Made by a program: the position numbers and the translations under genes. Shown here in pieces: positions 30,263 through 41,305 of a stretch of 64,000 bases of DNA. The notes beneath the pieces were generated by a model. It saw only the letters and a program-made list of their open reading frames with translations. It made no database searches and had not been told where the DNA came from. Positions within the stretch are counted from its first letter, which is position 1; every line of letters starts with the position of its first letter. The stretch covers positions 1,488,001 through 1,552,000 of the forward strand of contig NZ_CP136964.1 of the NCBI RefSeq assembly GCF_002871345.2, read 5' to 3'. The stretch comes from Nosocomiicoccus massiliensis. GTDB lineage: Bacteria; Bacillota; Bacilli; Staphylococcales; Salinicoccaceae.

Positions 30263-31450
30263 ATGAAAGCAACTATTAAAGATCTAGATTTAAAAGGGAA
30301 GACTGTACTTGTACGTGCAGATTTTAACGTACCGTTAGAAGACGGTAAAATCACAAACGATAAACGAATTACAGCTGCACTTCCTACAATTAAGTACATT
30401 ATTAATGCAGGCGGTAAAGTTGTATTATTCTCTCACCTTGGACGTGTAAAAACAGAAGAAGATTTAGAAACACTATCGTTATTACCAGTCGGTAATCGTT
30501 TAAGTGAAAAATTAGATCAAGACGTATATTTTGTAAACACGACAAAAGGTGAAGAGTTAGAATCAGCAATTGAAGACTTAAAGAATAGAGAAGTACTTCT
30601 TGTAGAAAATACTCGTTTTGAAGATCTTGATGGTAAAAAAGAAAGTAAAAATGATGAAGCCCTCGGTAAATACTGGGCGTCACTCGGGGATGTGTTTGTT
30701 AACGACGCATTCGGAACAGCACATAGATCTCACGCATCAAACGTTGGGATTTCTGAACATTTACCTGCTGTGTCAGGATTTTTAATCGAAAAAGAAATCG
30801 ACTTCTTAGGTGAAGCGGTATTAAATCCAAAACGTCCACTCGTTGCGATTTTAGGTGGCGCAAAAGTGTCAGATAAAATAACGGTAATCGAAAGCTTACT
30901 TGAAAAAGCTGATAAAATTCTAATCGGTGGCGGAATGGCGAACACGTTTTTACGTGCTCAAGGCTATGACACTGGAAAGTCACTCGTTGAAGAAGATAAA
31001 CTCGATCTCGCAAAATCTCTTCTTGAAAAAGGGAAAGATAAGCTCGTATTACCGGTTGACGTCGTTGCAGCTAAAGAATTTAGTAACGACAGTGAGCACG
31101 CTGTAAGAGACGCTTCAGAGATTGAAGCAGATGAAATGGCATTAGACGTTGGTCCAAAAACAGTAGAATTGTTTGAAGAAGTTCTAAAGGACGCGAAAAC
31201 AGTCGTATGGAACGGACCGATGGGTGTGTTTGAAATGTCTAATTTCGCACAAGGTACGATTAAAGTATGTGAATCACTTGCGAAGCTAGAAGACGCAATT
31301 ACGATTATCGGTGGTGGAGACTCTGCAACAGCAGCTGAACAGCTTGGTTTCGAAGAAGATTTCACACACATTTCTACAGGTGGCGGTGCGTCACTAGAAT
31401 TTTTAGAAGGTAAAGAATTACCTGGTATTAAAGCACTAAATGATAAGTAA
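30263..31450 (+). CDS. pgk: Phosphoglycerate kinase
   Basis: Converts 1,3-bisphosphoglycerate plus ADP to 3-phosphoglycerate plus ATP. 395 residues. Signature [11 protein letters not shown] near the N-terminus, HLGR, and the C-terminal [13 protein letters not shown] and [13 protein letters not shown]. Start ATG 30263 with GGAGG 6 nt upstream; an upstream in-frame ATG (30239) has none. First gene of pgk-tpiA-gpmI-eno. Confidence 0.97.
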   Translation: MKATIKDLDLKGKTVLVRADFNVPLEDGKITNDKRITAALPTIKYIINAGGKVVLFSHLGRVKTEEDLETLSLLPVGNRLSEKLDQDVYFVNTTKGEELESAIEDLKNREVLLVENTRFEDLDGKKESKNDEALGKYWASLGDVFVNDAFGTAHRSHASNVGISEHLPAVSGFLIEKEIDFLGEAVLNPKRPLVAILGGAKVSDKITVIESLLEKADKILIGGGMANTFLRAQGYDTGKSLVEEDKLDLAKSLLEKGKDKLVLPVDVVAAKEFSNDSEHAVRDASEIEADEMALDVGPKTVELFEEVLKDAKTVVWNGPMGVFEMSNFAQGTIKVCESLAKLEDAITIIGGGDSATAAEQLGFEEDFTHISTGGGASLEFLEGKELPGIKALNDK

Positions 31451-31460
31451 GGAGATAATT

Positions 31461-32216
31461 ATGCGTACACCATTTATTGCAGGAAATTGGAAGATGCACA
31501 AAACAGTTAATGAAGCAGAAGCGTTTTTAAAAGAATTACTAACGAAAGATTTACCAAGCGGAGTAGATGCGGCGATTTGTGCGCCGTTTATTCATCTCGA
31601 TAGACTCGTTCAAGCGACGAACGACAAAGTCGGAATCGGTGCAGAGAACGGACACTTTGAAGCACAAGGGGCGTTTACTGGGGAAGTATCAATTGATAGT
31701 TTAAGTGACTTAGGTGTAGACTACGTCATTATTGGTCACTCTGAACGCCGTGAAATGTTTAATGAGACAGATGAATCCGTCAATAAAAAAGTGTTAAAAG
31801 CGTTAGAAAAAGACGTCGTACCGATTGTATGTTGTGGTGAAACGTTAGAAGAGCGCGAAAATGAGACATATATCGAGAAGATTACGACACAAATTGAAAA
31901 AGCTTTTAAAGATGTAGATGCTGAAGACGCTAAAAAAATTGTCGTTGCGTATGAGCCGATTTGGGCGATTGGTACAGGTAAAAGTGCGACGAGTGAAGAC
32001 GCAAACAAAATGTGTCAACTCGTTCGTGAAACGATTGAAAAAACATTTAATACAGAAATTAGTGAAGCAGTACGTATCCAGTATGGTGGATTAGTAAAAC
32101 CCGAAAACATTAAAGAATATATGAGTGAACCACATATTGACGGTGCACTCGTCGGTGGAGCGTCACTTGAAGTTGAAAGTTTTGTCGCGCTTTTAGAAGG
32201 TGCACACAATGCATAA
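31461..32216 (+). CDS. tpiA: Triosephosphate isomerase
   Basis: 251 residues. GNWKMH at the N-terminus (catalytic Lys), GHSERR (catalytic His region), and [15 protein letters not shown] (catalytic Glu). Start ATG 31461 with AAGGAGA upstream, 10 bp after pgk. Overlaps gpmI by 8 nt. Confidence 0.97.
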   Translation: MRTPFIAGNWKMHKTVNEAEAFLKELLTKDLPSGVDAAICAPFIHLDRLVQATNDKVGIGAENGHFEAQGAFTGEVSIDSLSDLGVDYVIIGHSERREMFNETDESVNKKVLKALEKDVVPIVCCGETLEERENETYIEKITTQIEKAFKDVDAEDAKKIVVAYEPIWAIGTGKSATSEDANKMCQLVRETIEKTFNTEISEAVRIQYGGLVKPENIKEYMSEPHIDGALVGGASLEVESFVALLEGAHNA

Positions 32217-33717
32217 ACCAGTCGGTTTAATTATTTTAGATGGATTCGGTTGCCGAAAAGAAACGTTCGGTAACGCTGTAAAACAAGCGCATAAACCAAA
32301 CTTTGACCGTTACATGAGTGAGTATCCAAATAACCGATTAGTCGCATGTGGCGAAGACGTCGGACTTCCAGCAGGTCAAATGGGGAATTCCGAAGTCGGA
32401 CACTTAAATATCGGCGCAGGCCGTATCGTATACCAAAGTTTAACGCGTATTAATAAATCGATAGAATCAAAAGAGTTTTATAAAAACAAAGCGCTAAACG
32501 AAGCGATTGACCACGCGTTAACAAATGACAGTACGCTCCATATTATGGGACTATTGTCTGACGGTGGTGTGCATTCTCATTACAATCATATGTTTGAAAT
32601 TATAAAACTCGCAAAAGAAAAAGGCGTGAAGCGCGTTTACGTACACGGATTTTTAGATGGCCGTGACGTCGATCAGCAATCTGCACTCACTTATATCGAT
32701 GAAGCAGAAAGACAGTTTGAAGCGATCGGTCTTGGTGAATTTAAGACGATTTCTGGAAGATATTATGCGATGGATAGAGACCGTCGTTATGAGCGTACAA
32801 AAAAGACACACGACGCGATTCACTACGGTGCAGGGCCTTTATTTAAAACGGCACGTACCGGTGTAGAACGTGCGTATGAGGCTGAGATATACGACGAGTT
32901 TGTTTCGCCGTTTATCGTCGGACAAAAAGAAAGATTTTTAAAAGATAACGATTCGATGATCTTTTATAACTTTAGACCAGACCGTGCGGTTCAATTATCT
33001 AAAGTGTTTGCGGAAAAAGGTTTTGATGAGTTTTTAATCGAACCATTTGAAAACGTAAAATTTACGACGTTTACGAAATATGATGATAGCATCGACGCGA
33101 GTATCGTGTTTGAAAAAGAAGATTTAGTAAATACTATCGGTGAAGTCGTTTCAAATGCCGGAATGAGTCAGTTACGTATTGCAGAAACTGAAAAGTATCC
33201 ACACGTCACGTACTTTATGTCAGGTGGCCGTCACGAAGAATTTAATAACGAAGAACGCATTCTCGTGAACTCGCCAAAAGTCGCAACGTATGACTTAAAA
33301 CCTGAGATGAGTGCGTACGAAGTAAAGGACAAAGCGATTAATCGTCTTAAAAAAGGCAACTTAGACATGATGATTTTAAACTTCGCAAATCCAGATATGG
33401 TCGGACATAGCGGAATGTTAGAACCGACAATTAAAGCAGTGGAAACAGTTGACGAATGCCTTGGTGAAATTGTCGATGAGATTATCTCTCAAGGTGGTGT
33501 TGCAGTCATTACTGCAGACCACGGTAACGCTGACGAAGTCGTACAACTAAACGGGGAACCGATGACCGCACATACGACAAACGACGTTCCGGTCATCGTT
33601 ACTAAAAAAGGTGTAAATGTAGCGAGTGGTCGACTTGCAGATTTAGCACCGACAGTGTTAGATTTATTAGGTATAGACCAACCAAAAGAAATGACGGGTA
33701 AAACTTTATTACAATAA
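32209..33717 (+). CDS. gpmI: 2,3-bisphosphoglycerate-independent phosphoglycerate mutase
   Basis: 502 residues, usual length. Mn-binding LILDGFG near residue 11 and catalytic Ser61 in [14 protein letters not shown], with C-terminal metal ligands in [11 protein letters not shown] and ADHGNADE. Start ATG 32209, read from a GAAGGTG inside the end of tpiA; GTG 32200 is an unlikely alternative. Confidence 0.96.
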   Translation: MHKPVGLIILDGFGCRKETFGNAVKQAHKPNFDRYMSEYPNNRLVACGEDVGLPAGQMGNSEVGHLNIGAGRIVYQSLTRINKSIESKEFYKNKALNEAIDHALTNDSTLHIMGLLSDGGVHSHYNHMFEIIKLAKEKGVKRVYVHGFLDGRDVDQQSALTYIDEAERQFEAIGLGEFKTISGRYYAMDRDRRYERTKKTHDAIHYGAGPLFKTARTGVERAYEAEIYDEFVSPFIVGQKERFLKDNDSMIFYNFRPDRAVQLSKVFAEKGFDEFLIEPFENVKFTTFTKYDDSIDASIVFEKEDLVNTIGEVVSNAGMSQLRIAETEKYPHVTYFMSGGRHEEFNNEERILVNSPKVATYDLKPEMSAYEVKDKAINRLKKGNLDMMILNFANPDMVGHSGMLEPTIKAVETVDECLGEIVDEIISQGGVAVITADHGNADEVVQLNGEPMTAHTTNDVPVIVTKKGVNVASGRLADLAPTVLDLLGIDQPKEMTGKTLLQ

Positions 33718-33727
33718 ATAATTATAA

Positions 33728-35038
<1,311 letters not shown>

Positions 35039-35108
35039 TTATGTAGTTGATTACAATATCAATTACTGATATAATATGTAACGATATAGCAAGTAGGGGG
35101 AACACGCG

Positions 35109-35339
35109 ATGTATACAGCTTTAATCGTATTACTGATCATTGTGTGCATTTCACTTATCGCGGTCGTTTTACTCCAGTCAGGTAAGAGTGCTGGACTATC
35201 AGGAGCAATAAGTGGTGGTGCAGAACAGCTCTTTGGTAAACAAAAAGCAAGAGGTATGGATTTAATATTACACAGAATGACAGTTGTTTTATCTGTCATG
35301 TTCTTTTTAATAATGATTCTATTAACATATGTCAGTTAA
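35109..35339 (+). CDS. secG: Preprotein translocase subunit SecG
   Basis: 76 residues: two membrane helices flanking the conserved [17 protein letters not shown] loop. Auxiliary subunit of SecYEG. Conserved position between eno and the carboxylesterase in staphylococci. GGGGG lies upstream of the ATG. Confidence 0.95.
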   Translation: MYTALIVLLIIVCISLIAVVLLQSGKSAGLSGAISGGAEQLFGKQKARGMDLILHRMTVVLSVMFFLIMILLTYVS

Positions 35340-35345
35340 TACTAC

Positions 35346-35378
35346 ACGCCGGGGTGTTTAATCACCTCGGCGTTTTAT
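35346..35378 (+). terminator. Terminator after secG
   Basis: ACGCCGGGGTG and CACCTCGGCGT with a 6-nt loop, followed by TTT. Confidence 0.88.
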
Positions 35379-35441
35379 TGTTTTCGTCGTTCTTTATCTT
35401 CTAATATATATCTCGTACAATAGATGTAAGGAGTGGTATGA

Positions 35442-36179
35442 ATGAAAGTAAGAATGCCTGGAAATTTTGAGTTTAGTGAAGGTACAAAAGACTATGCGGT
35501 ACTTTTACTTCATGGATTTACAGGAAATACGTCAGACGTGCGACAACTCGGGAGATTTTTAGAAAAGAATGAAGTTCCGAGCTACGCATTTAATTATGAA
35601 GGGCATACTGAAAGTCCTGAAAATATATTAAAATCGTCGCCATATGTGTGGTATAAACAAGCAATTGATAAGTATGACGAGTTAAAAGAATCGTATGACA
35701 AAGTATTTGTCGTTGGTCTATCGATTGGTGGAGTGCTTGCGTTAAAGTTATCGATGGACCGTGACGTTGAAGCGTTAGCAACGATTTGTTCGCCGATGAC
35801 GCTAAAAACGGAAAGTGAATTACTCAATAACTTTAAAATATACGCTGAGATGTTTAAAAAACGTTTTGAACATAAAGAAGACGGGCAAATTAAAAGAGAG
35901 TTAGAAAGTTACACCGACGCATCGATTTTTACAGATATTAAGAAGATTATAGGAAGTACGAGAGACCGTCTCGGGGAAGTGACAGAACCGATATTTGTCG
36001 CTCAAGGAAAACTCGATGATGTGATTGATATAAATAGTGCTGAAATTATAATCGATGAAGTCGGCAGTGACGATAAGCAATTAAAATACTATGAAAACTC
36101 TGGTCACGTTTTAACGATTGACAAAGACAAAGAAGAATTATTTGAAGATTATTACGCGTTTTTAAACCGTAATTTATAG
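35442..36179 (+). CDS. Carboxylesterase (Est30/YvaK type)
   Basis: 245 residues, alpha/beta hydrolase. Oxyanion motif LLLHGFTGNT, nucleophile Ser94 in GLSIGG, acid in QGKLDDVID and histidine in NSGHVLTID. Homologous to the esterase encoded between secG and rnr in Bacillus and Staphylococcus; hydrolyses short-chain esters in vitro, natural substrate unknown. 12 bp before rnr. Confidence 0.92.
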   Translation: MKVRMPGNFEFSEGTKDYAVLLLHGFTGNTSDVRQLGRFLEKNEVPSYAFNYEGHTESPENILKSSPYVWYKQAIDKYDELKESYDKVFVVGLSIGGVLALKLSMDRDVEALATICSPMTLKTESELLNNFKIYAEMFKKRFEHKEDGQIKRELESYTDASIFTDIKKIIGSTRDRLGEVTEPIFVAQGKLDDVIDINSAEIIIDEVGSDDKQLKYYENSGHVLTIDKDKEELFEDYYAFLNRNL

Positions 36180-36191
36180 GAGGACTTATTC

Positions 36192-38483
36192 ATGAGAGAT
36201 TTTAAAGACGAAGTGTTAGAAATAATTGATCGTGATACGTATACACCGATGACAACTGAAGCGTTTGAAAGTGAACTGGATATTCACGACGCAGAAGATT
36301 TTAAAGCACTCATAAAAGCTTTAGTCTCTCTTGAAGAGTCGGACATTATACGTCGCACAAAGAAAAATAAGTACGTCAAAGTTGTGACTTCAAAAGTCGT
36401 TAAAGGTACGTTATCTATGCATAAGCGTGGATTTGCATTTTTACGTCCGGAAGAAGAAGGGGTAGATGACGTATTTATTCCGCCAAATGAAATTAACGGC
36501 GCATTAGACGGAGACACTGTACTCTGTACGGTAGAAGAGTCGATGCGTGGTGAGAATCATGAAGGTCGCGTTGTAAAAATTATCGAACATAACGTGACAA
36601 AACTCGTCGGTAAATATGAAGGGTCAAAAGGATTCGGATTCGTCGTACCGGATTCCCTTACGTATAATACGGATATTTTTATCCCAAGTGAGCAAAATTT
36701 AGGTGCTGTTTCCGGTCATAAAGTGCTCGTTGAAATTACGAAATTCCCTAAAAATAACACCGATAACCCGGAAGGTCATATCACAAAAATTCTCGGACAT
36801 GAAAATGATCCGGGTGTCGATATTTTATCTATCGTATATAGTCACGGTATTGATATCGACTTTAGTGATGACGTACTTGAACAAGTCGAAAACATTCCAG
36901 ACCACGTACTCGAAGAGGAAAAGAAAGGTCGCGTCGATTTAACGAAGCAAATGACGATTACAATCGACGGAGAAGACGCAAAAGATTTAGACGATGCGAT
37001 TTCTGTCGAAAAGTTAAGTAACGGAAACTACGAGTTAACAGTAAGTATTGCGGACGTATCACATTACGTAAAAGAAGGGACACCACTCGATAAAGAAGCG
37101 TATAACCGAGCGACGAGTGTCTATTTAGTCGACCGAGTGATACCGATGTTGCCGCATAAATTATCAAATGGTATATGCTCGTTAAATGAAGGTGTCGAGC
37201 GACTTGCGATGACGTGTCAGATGGAAATTGATACGAATGGAACAGTCGTAAATCATCGTATTTTTGAAAGTGTTATTCAATCGGACAAACGTACGACATA
37301 CACAGCAGTTAACAAAATATTAGAAGAAAACGATGAAGCGACAAAAATCTCACATGGTGAAATTACAGATATGATTATCCATGCAGGTGAACTCGCTAAA
37401 ATATTACGCCGTAAACGCGATAAACGTGGAGCGTTAGACTTTGATTTTAACGAAGCACAAATTATCGTTCAACGCGACGGCACGCCTGAAGATATCGTTT
37501 TACGTAACCGCGGAAAAGGTGAGAAGTTAATCGAAGAATTCATGCTCGTATCGAACGAGACGATCGCTGAGAACTTCCACTGGCTCGATTTACCGTTTAT
37601 TTACCGTATTCACGAAGATCCAAAAGAAGATAAACTTCGTCAATTCTTCGAGATTTTAACGAGCTTTGGTATTTTCGTTAAAGGTAAAGGGAACTCTGTG
37701 CATCCGCACGCGTTACAAGAAATTTTAGATGAAGTAAAAGATACCCCTGAAGATACAGTCATTTCGATGATGATGTTACGTTCGATGCAACAAGCGAAAT
37801 ATTCATATCAATCACTCGGACATTTTGGATTATCGACAGAATTCTATACGCACTACACAGCACCGATTCGTAGATATCCAGATTTAATGGTACACAGACT
37901 GATTCGTACGTATTTAATCGAAAAAGATACGAGCCCACAAACAATTCAAAAATTTAAAGAAAAATTACCAGAAATTGCGTCGCATTCATCTGAACGTGAA
38001 CGCCGAGCAGTAGATGCTGAACGCGATACGAACGACCTCAAAAAAGCAGAATATATGCAGCAGCATATCGGAGAACGCTTTGAAGGGGTAATATCAGGGG
38101 TTATGAACTTCGGTATGTTCGTTGAACTACCAAATACAGTCGAAGGACTCGTTCATATGAACAACTTAGGCGATGACTATTATAATTATAACGAGCGTAT
38201 GATGGCGCTAATCGGTGAACGTACAGGCAAAATATTTAGAATGGGCGATAAAGTAGAAATCGAAGTTGAAAACGTTAATATAGCAGAGCGTTTAATCGAT
38301 TTTACAGTCGTCGGAATAACACCGCGTAAAAAAGTAAAAGAAGAACAAAAAGACAAGCAAAAACCGAAATATATCGATTCAAATGGTCGTAAAAAAAATA
38401 AAGTGAGAGACCAAACGAAAAAACCGAAAGGCAAAAAGCCGTTCTATAAAAGTGCACCGAAAAGAAATAGAAAAAGGAAGTAA
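36192..38483 (+). CDS. rnr: Ribonuclease R
   Basis: 3'-5' exoribonuclease, 763 residues: N-terminal winged helix, two cold-shock OB domains ([20 protein letters not shown]), the RNB catalytic domain ([16 protein letters not shown] with its Asp cluster; [14 protein letters not shown]), an S1 domain (about 635-715, [18 protein letters not shown]), and a Lys-rich tail. Works with SmpB-tmRNA in degrading non-stop mRNAs, in keeping with the next two genes. Confidence 0.97.
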   Translation: MRDFKDEVLEIIDRDTYTPMTTEAFESELDIHDAEDFKALIKALVSLEESDIIRRTKKNKYVKVVTSKVVKGTLSMHKRGFAFLRPEEEGVDDVFIPPNEINGALDGDTVLCTVEESMRGENHEGRVVKIIEHNVTKLVGKYEGSKGFGFVVPDSLTYNTDIFIPSEQNLGAVSGHKVLVEITKFPKNNTDNPEGHITKILGHENDPGVDILSIVYSHGIDIDFSDDVLEQVENIPDHVLEEEKKGRVDLTKQMTITIDGEDAKDLDDAISVEKLSNGNYELTVSIADVSHYVKEGTPLDKEAYNRATSVYLVDRVIPMLPHKLSNGICSLNEGVERLAMTCQMEIDTNGTVVNHRIFESVIQSDKRTTYTAVNKILEENDEATKISHGEITDMIIHAGELAKILRRKRDKRGALDFDFNEAQIIVQRDGTPEDIVLRNRGKGEKLIEEFMLVSNETIAENFHWLDLPFIYRIHEDPKEDKLRQFFEILTSFGIFVKGKGNSVHPHALQEILDEVKDTPEDTVISMMMLRSMQQAKYSYQSLGHFGLSTEFYTHYTAPIRRYPDLMVHRLIRTYLIEKDTSPQTIQKFKEKLPEIASHSSERERRAVDAERDTNDLKKAEYMQQHIGERFEGVISGVMNFGMFVELPNTVEGLVHMNNLGDDYYNYNERMMALIGERTGKIFRMGDKVEIEVENVNIAERLIDFTVVGITPRKKVKEEQKDKQKPKYIDSNGRKKNKVRDQTKKPKGKKPFYKSAPKRNRKRK

Positions 38484-38488
38484 ATGAT

Positions 38489-38953
38489 ATGAAGAAACAT
38501 CACGGAAAAGTACTCGCTCAAAACAGAAAAGCAAGTCATGATTATATTATTGAGGATACGATTGAAGCGGGAATCGTATTAAAAGGGACTGAAATCAAAT
38601 CGATTCGTAAGGGATCTGTTAGTTTACAAGACGCATTTTGCCGTGATTTTAAAGGTGAAATGTTCGTCTATAACATGCACGTCGCCCCTTACGAAGAAGG
38701 AAATAGATTTAACCACGACCCGTTAAGACAACGAAAGTTACTGCTCCATAAAGCACAGATCGACCGACTGATCGGTTACTTGCATAATCCAGGACATGCT
38801 TTAATACCACTTAGACTCTATATTAAAAACGGAGTATGTAAAGTACTGATTGGATATGCAAAAGGTAAAAAGAAATACGATAAGCGTCACGACTTAAAAC
38901 AAAAGCAAATGAAACGTGACATCGACCGTGCGCTAAAAGAGAGAAACCAATAA
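38489..38953 (+). CDS. smpB: SsrA-binding protein SmpB
   Basis: 154 residues. N-terminal [29 protein letters not shown] and C-terminal [20 protein letters not shown] are highly conserved in SmpB. Binds tmRNA for trans-translation. Ends 51 bp before ssrA. A diverged 66-bp piece of this gene recurs at 44310-44375. Confidence 0.97.
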   Translation: MKKHHGKVLAQNRKASHDYIIEDTIEAGIVLKGTEIKSIRKGSVSLQDAFCRDFKGEMFVYNMHVAPYEEGNRFNHDPLRQRKLLLHKAQIDRLIGYLHNPGHALIPLRLYIKNGVCKVLIGYAKGKKKYDKRHDLKQKQMKRDIDRALKERNQ

Positions 38954-38954
38954 C

Positions 38955-38984
38955 TTGAAATAAAAAAGCGAATAATGATATAAT
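38955..38984 (+). promoter_or_regulatory. ssrA promoter
   Basis: TTGAAA at 38955-38960 and TATAAT at 38979-38984, 18-bp spacer, 20 nt before the mature tmRNA 5' end. Confidence 0.75.
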
Positions 38985-39003
38985 AATCATTACGCAAATA
39001 AAC

Positions 39004-39356
39004 GGGGACGTTCTGGATTCGACAGGGGTTATTGAGCACTTTAAGCGTGTCGGAGGTTTCGACTTCGTTACGAACGATACTCAGTTATAATAACTGGCAA
39101 AACTAACAATCTCGTAGCTGCATAATTTCAGCTACATCGTCTCGTACGTTTTCTTGTGACCTACTGAGACGATTCAACTTTAGCAAGATATACTAGAAGT
39201 CTTCCGTCTGCAGACTTCTAGAAGAACTTAATCAGACTAGCATGAATTGTGGAACGTTCTCTTCCGGCGTTCATGCGAAACTTTAATTGAGAACTACACA
39301 CGTAGAAAGAAGTGTAGCAAGATCCTTGGACGCGGGTTCGACTCCCGCCGTCTCCA
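39004..39356 (+). ncRNA. ssrA: Transfer-messenger RNA
   Basis: 5' GGGGACG pairs with 3' CGTCTCC to form the tRNA-like acceptor, and the T-arm GGTTCGACTCC is present. The tag reading frame runs from GGC at 39096 to TAA at 39123: GKTNNLVAA, read after the alanine carried by tmRNA. The tag is shorter by two codons than the S. aureus one (GKSNNNFAVAA). The last 179 bases plus 4 flanking bases are duplicated at 51507-51689. Confidence 0.96.
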
Positions 39357-39360
39357 TATA
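39178..39360 (+). repeat. Left copy of the 183-bp ssrA 3'-end duplication (att-like)
   Basis: Colinear with 51507-51689; differences only at AAGATATAC/AAGATTTAC, AAACTTTAA/AAACATTAA and TTCGACT/TTCAACT. This copy belongs to the intact tmRNA gene. It marks the left border of the putative island. Confidence 0.9.
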
Positions 39361-39370
39361 TTTTTACATC

Positions 39371-39418
39371 AATGAGATTACTTCACGAATAGTAGGTTAA
39401 TCTCATTTTTTATTTTAA
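39371..39418 (+). terminator. Terminator after ssrA (island-side)
   Basis: AATGAGATTA and TTAATCTCATT stem, about 15-nt loop, then TTTTTATTTT. Confidence 0.8.
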
Positions 39419-39504
39419 AAAAGATTGACGTTTAATTCGCATAAAAGTATAATTAGTAATATCAATTTTATAAATATATTATGATAAAGAAAGTAGGAAT
39501 AAAC

Positions 39505-40215
39505 TTGAAAAATAAATTATTAGTATCATCCCTAACACTCGCAGCAACTTCGATATTAATAGCGTCACCAATTATTGCGGCAGTACACCAAAGTGCTGAA
39601 TCTGAGGCGAAAGTTACCTTTACTGCACCAGAAGATACTCCAGAAATTTTAGACCCTGAAACTTTAGAACCACAAACTCCTGAAGATGGTGATGTAACAA
39701 ATAATAAAGGACCATTATCATTAGACTTTGTATCTAATATCGACTTTGGTTCTCATGAGATTCCGGTATCAGCCGAAACGTATGAAGCTGTTACAGAGAA
39801 ACCATTCATTCAAGTTACAGACCGCCGTGGTACTGGACAAGGATGGAGTGTAAGTGCACAAGCTTCTAACTTTGAACAAAATGGTCAAAATACTTTAAAT
39901 GATTCAACAATCACATTTTCAAATGGTGAAAGTGCATCTCCATTAGAAGGCTTAGAAGCACCAGTAGTTCAACAAAATATTGTATTAACAACAGGTGGAG
40001 ATAGTGCTCCAGTTGTTGAAGCAGCAGGCCGTGGTGAAAATGAAAGTATTTCTAATGCTCAAGGTTTAGGTACATGGGTTATTAGATGGCTAAAAGGTGA
40101 AGGTAACGATACAAATGAAAAAGTTAAATTATCGGTACCACAAGGGCAAGCTTCAGCAGGGGAACATACTTCAACAATTACATGGACTCTATATGACGGA
40201 CCAGGTAATAACTAA
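39505..40215 (+). CDS. WxL-domain cell-surface protein
   Basis: 236 residues. Signal peptide (KNKLLVSSLTLAATSILIASPIIAA), a proline/acidic linker (DPETLEPQTPEDG), then a WxL domain with its two Trp motifs: GQGWSVSA and the C-terminal ITWTLYDGPGN. WxL domains bind peptidoglycan non-covalently in Listeria, Enterococcus and Lactobacillus. Start TTG 39505 has AGTAGGAA upstream; the ATG at 39481 has no binding site and would give an unusual pre-signal extension. Confidence 0.88.
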   Translation: MKNKLLVSSLTLAATSILIASPIIAAVHQSAESEAKVTFTAPEDTPEILDPETLEPQTPEDGDVTNNKGPLSLDFVSNIDFGSHEIPVSAETYEAVTEKPFIQVTDRRGTGQGWSVSAQASNFEQNGQNTLNDSTITFSNGESASPLEGLEAPVVQQNIVLTTGGDSAPVVEAAGRGENESISNAQGLGTWVIRWLKGEGNDTNEKVKLSVPQGQASAGEHTSTITWTLYDGPGNN

Positions 40216-40282
40216 TTTTAAACGTATATAATTTATAACCCTGAACATGCACGTTCAGGGTTTTTCTTTAGGAGAATAGTGT

Positions 40283-41290
40283 ATGAAAAGAATTAAATTA
40301 TTATTAATTTCTGTATTTGTTTTATTTAATTTAATCCCAACTACTGTATACGCAAATGAAGAAGTACCTTACTCATTACGAGCAATTCCTTCTGAAAATC
40401 AAGTCGATGAATTAAACACTTATTTTGATCTCGCTGTAGAAAAGAATAAAACAGAGAACTTACAAGTTGAAGTCTTTAATAACTCAGATAAAAAAATTAT
40501 AGTTGAAGTAAGCGCGAACACTGGTGCTACTAATAGTAACGGATTATTAATTTATGACGGATCTATCGACGAATTTGATGACTCTTTAAAACATAACTTT
40601 ACAGATATGACAGATGTTTTAACACCTACTTTAGAAATAGAACCACATGATAGTAAAACAGCAGAAATTTCTGTTGCAATGCCAGACGAAGACTTTGAAG
40701 GAACTATTCTTGGTGGAATTCGATTTTTATTAAAGGATGATTCAGAAGAAAAAGGTGAAGGTGTTCAAATTAAAAACAACTATGCGTATGAAATTGCGGT
40801 AGTGTTAAATGATAAAAATAACGACAAAGATTTAAAAGAAAAAATTGAATTGAACGATGTACGTGCTGGATTAATTAGCGGTAGGACAGGTTTACATGTT
40901 AACTTTAGTAATAAATCTCCTATTTTAATGACGGGTACACAAATTAAAGGTGCTGTTTATAAAAAAGGTAGCGACGAACCTTTATATGAAAGACAAGAAG
41001 ACAACTTCTCAATCGCACCAAATGCATTATTTAATTATCCGATTTCTTTTGAAAATCAAAAATTACAAGTAGGCGACTATGTATTTAAAGGTACAATTAA
41101 AACGAAAGATAATGAATTTAAATTTGAAAAAGATTTTAGAATCACAAAAGATGAAGCTGAAGAAGCAAATGAGGAAGCTGTAGAATTAGAGAAAACAGAC
41201 TGGAAAATATTTGCACTAATTGGATCAGCCATTGTAATTTTAGGATTACTAATTGCACTAATATTTATGATGTTAAAACGTAAAAAATAA
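40283..41290 (+). CDS. WxL-interacting protein (DUF916/DUF3324)
   Basis: 335 residues. Signal peptide, extracellular DUF916 (PYSLRAIPSENQVDELNTYFDLAV...) and DUF3324 regions, a C-terminal membrane helix (IFALIGSAIVILGLLIALIFMML) and KRKK stop-transfer tail. In enterococcal and lactobacillary csc/WxL clusters such proteins sit beside WxL proteins and tether them or their peptidoglycan partners at the membrane. Preceded by TTTAGGAGA. Confidence 0.88.
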   Translation: MKRIKLLLISVFVLFNLIPTTVYANEEVPYSLRAIPSENQVDELNTYFDLAVEKNKTENLQVEVFNNSDKKIIVEVSANTGATNSNGLLIYDGSIDEFDDSLKHNFTDMTDVLTPTLEIEPHDSKTAEISVAMPDEDFEGTILGGIRFLLKDDSEEKGEGVQIKNNYAYEIAVVLNDKNNDKDLKEKIELNDVRAGLISGRTGLHVNFSNKSPILMTGTQIKGAVYKKGSDEPLYERQEDNFSIAPNALFNYPISFENQKLQVGDYVFKGTIKTKDNEFKFEKDFRITKDEAEEANEEAVELEKTDWKIFALIGSAIVILGLLIALIFMMLKRKK

Positions 41291-41305
41291 TGGGAGGAAA
41301 AAACG

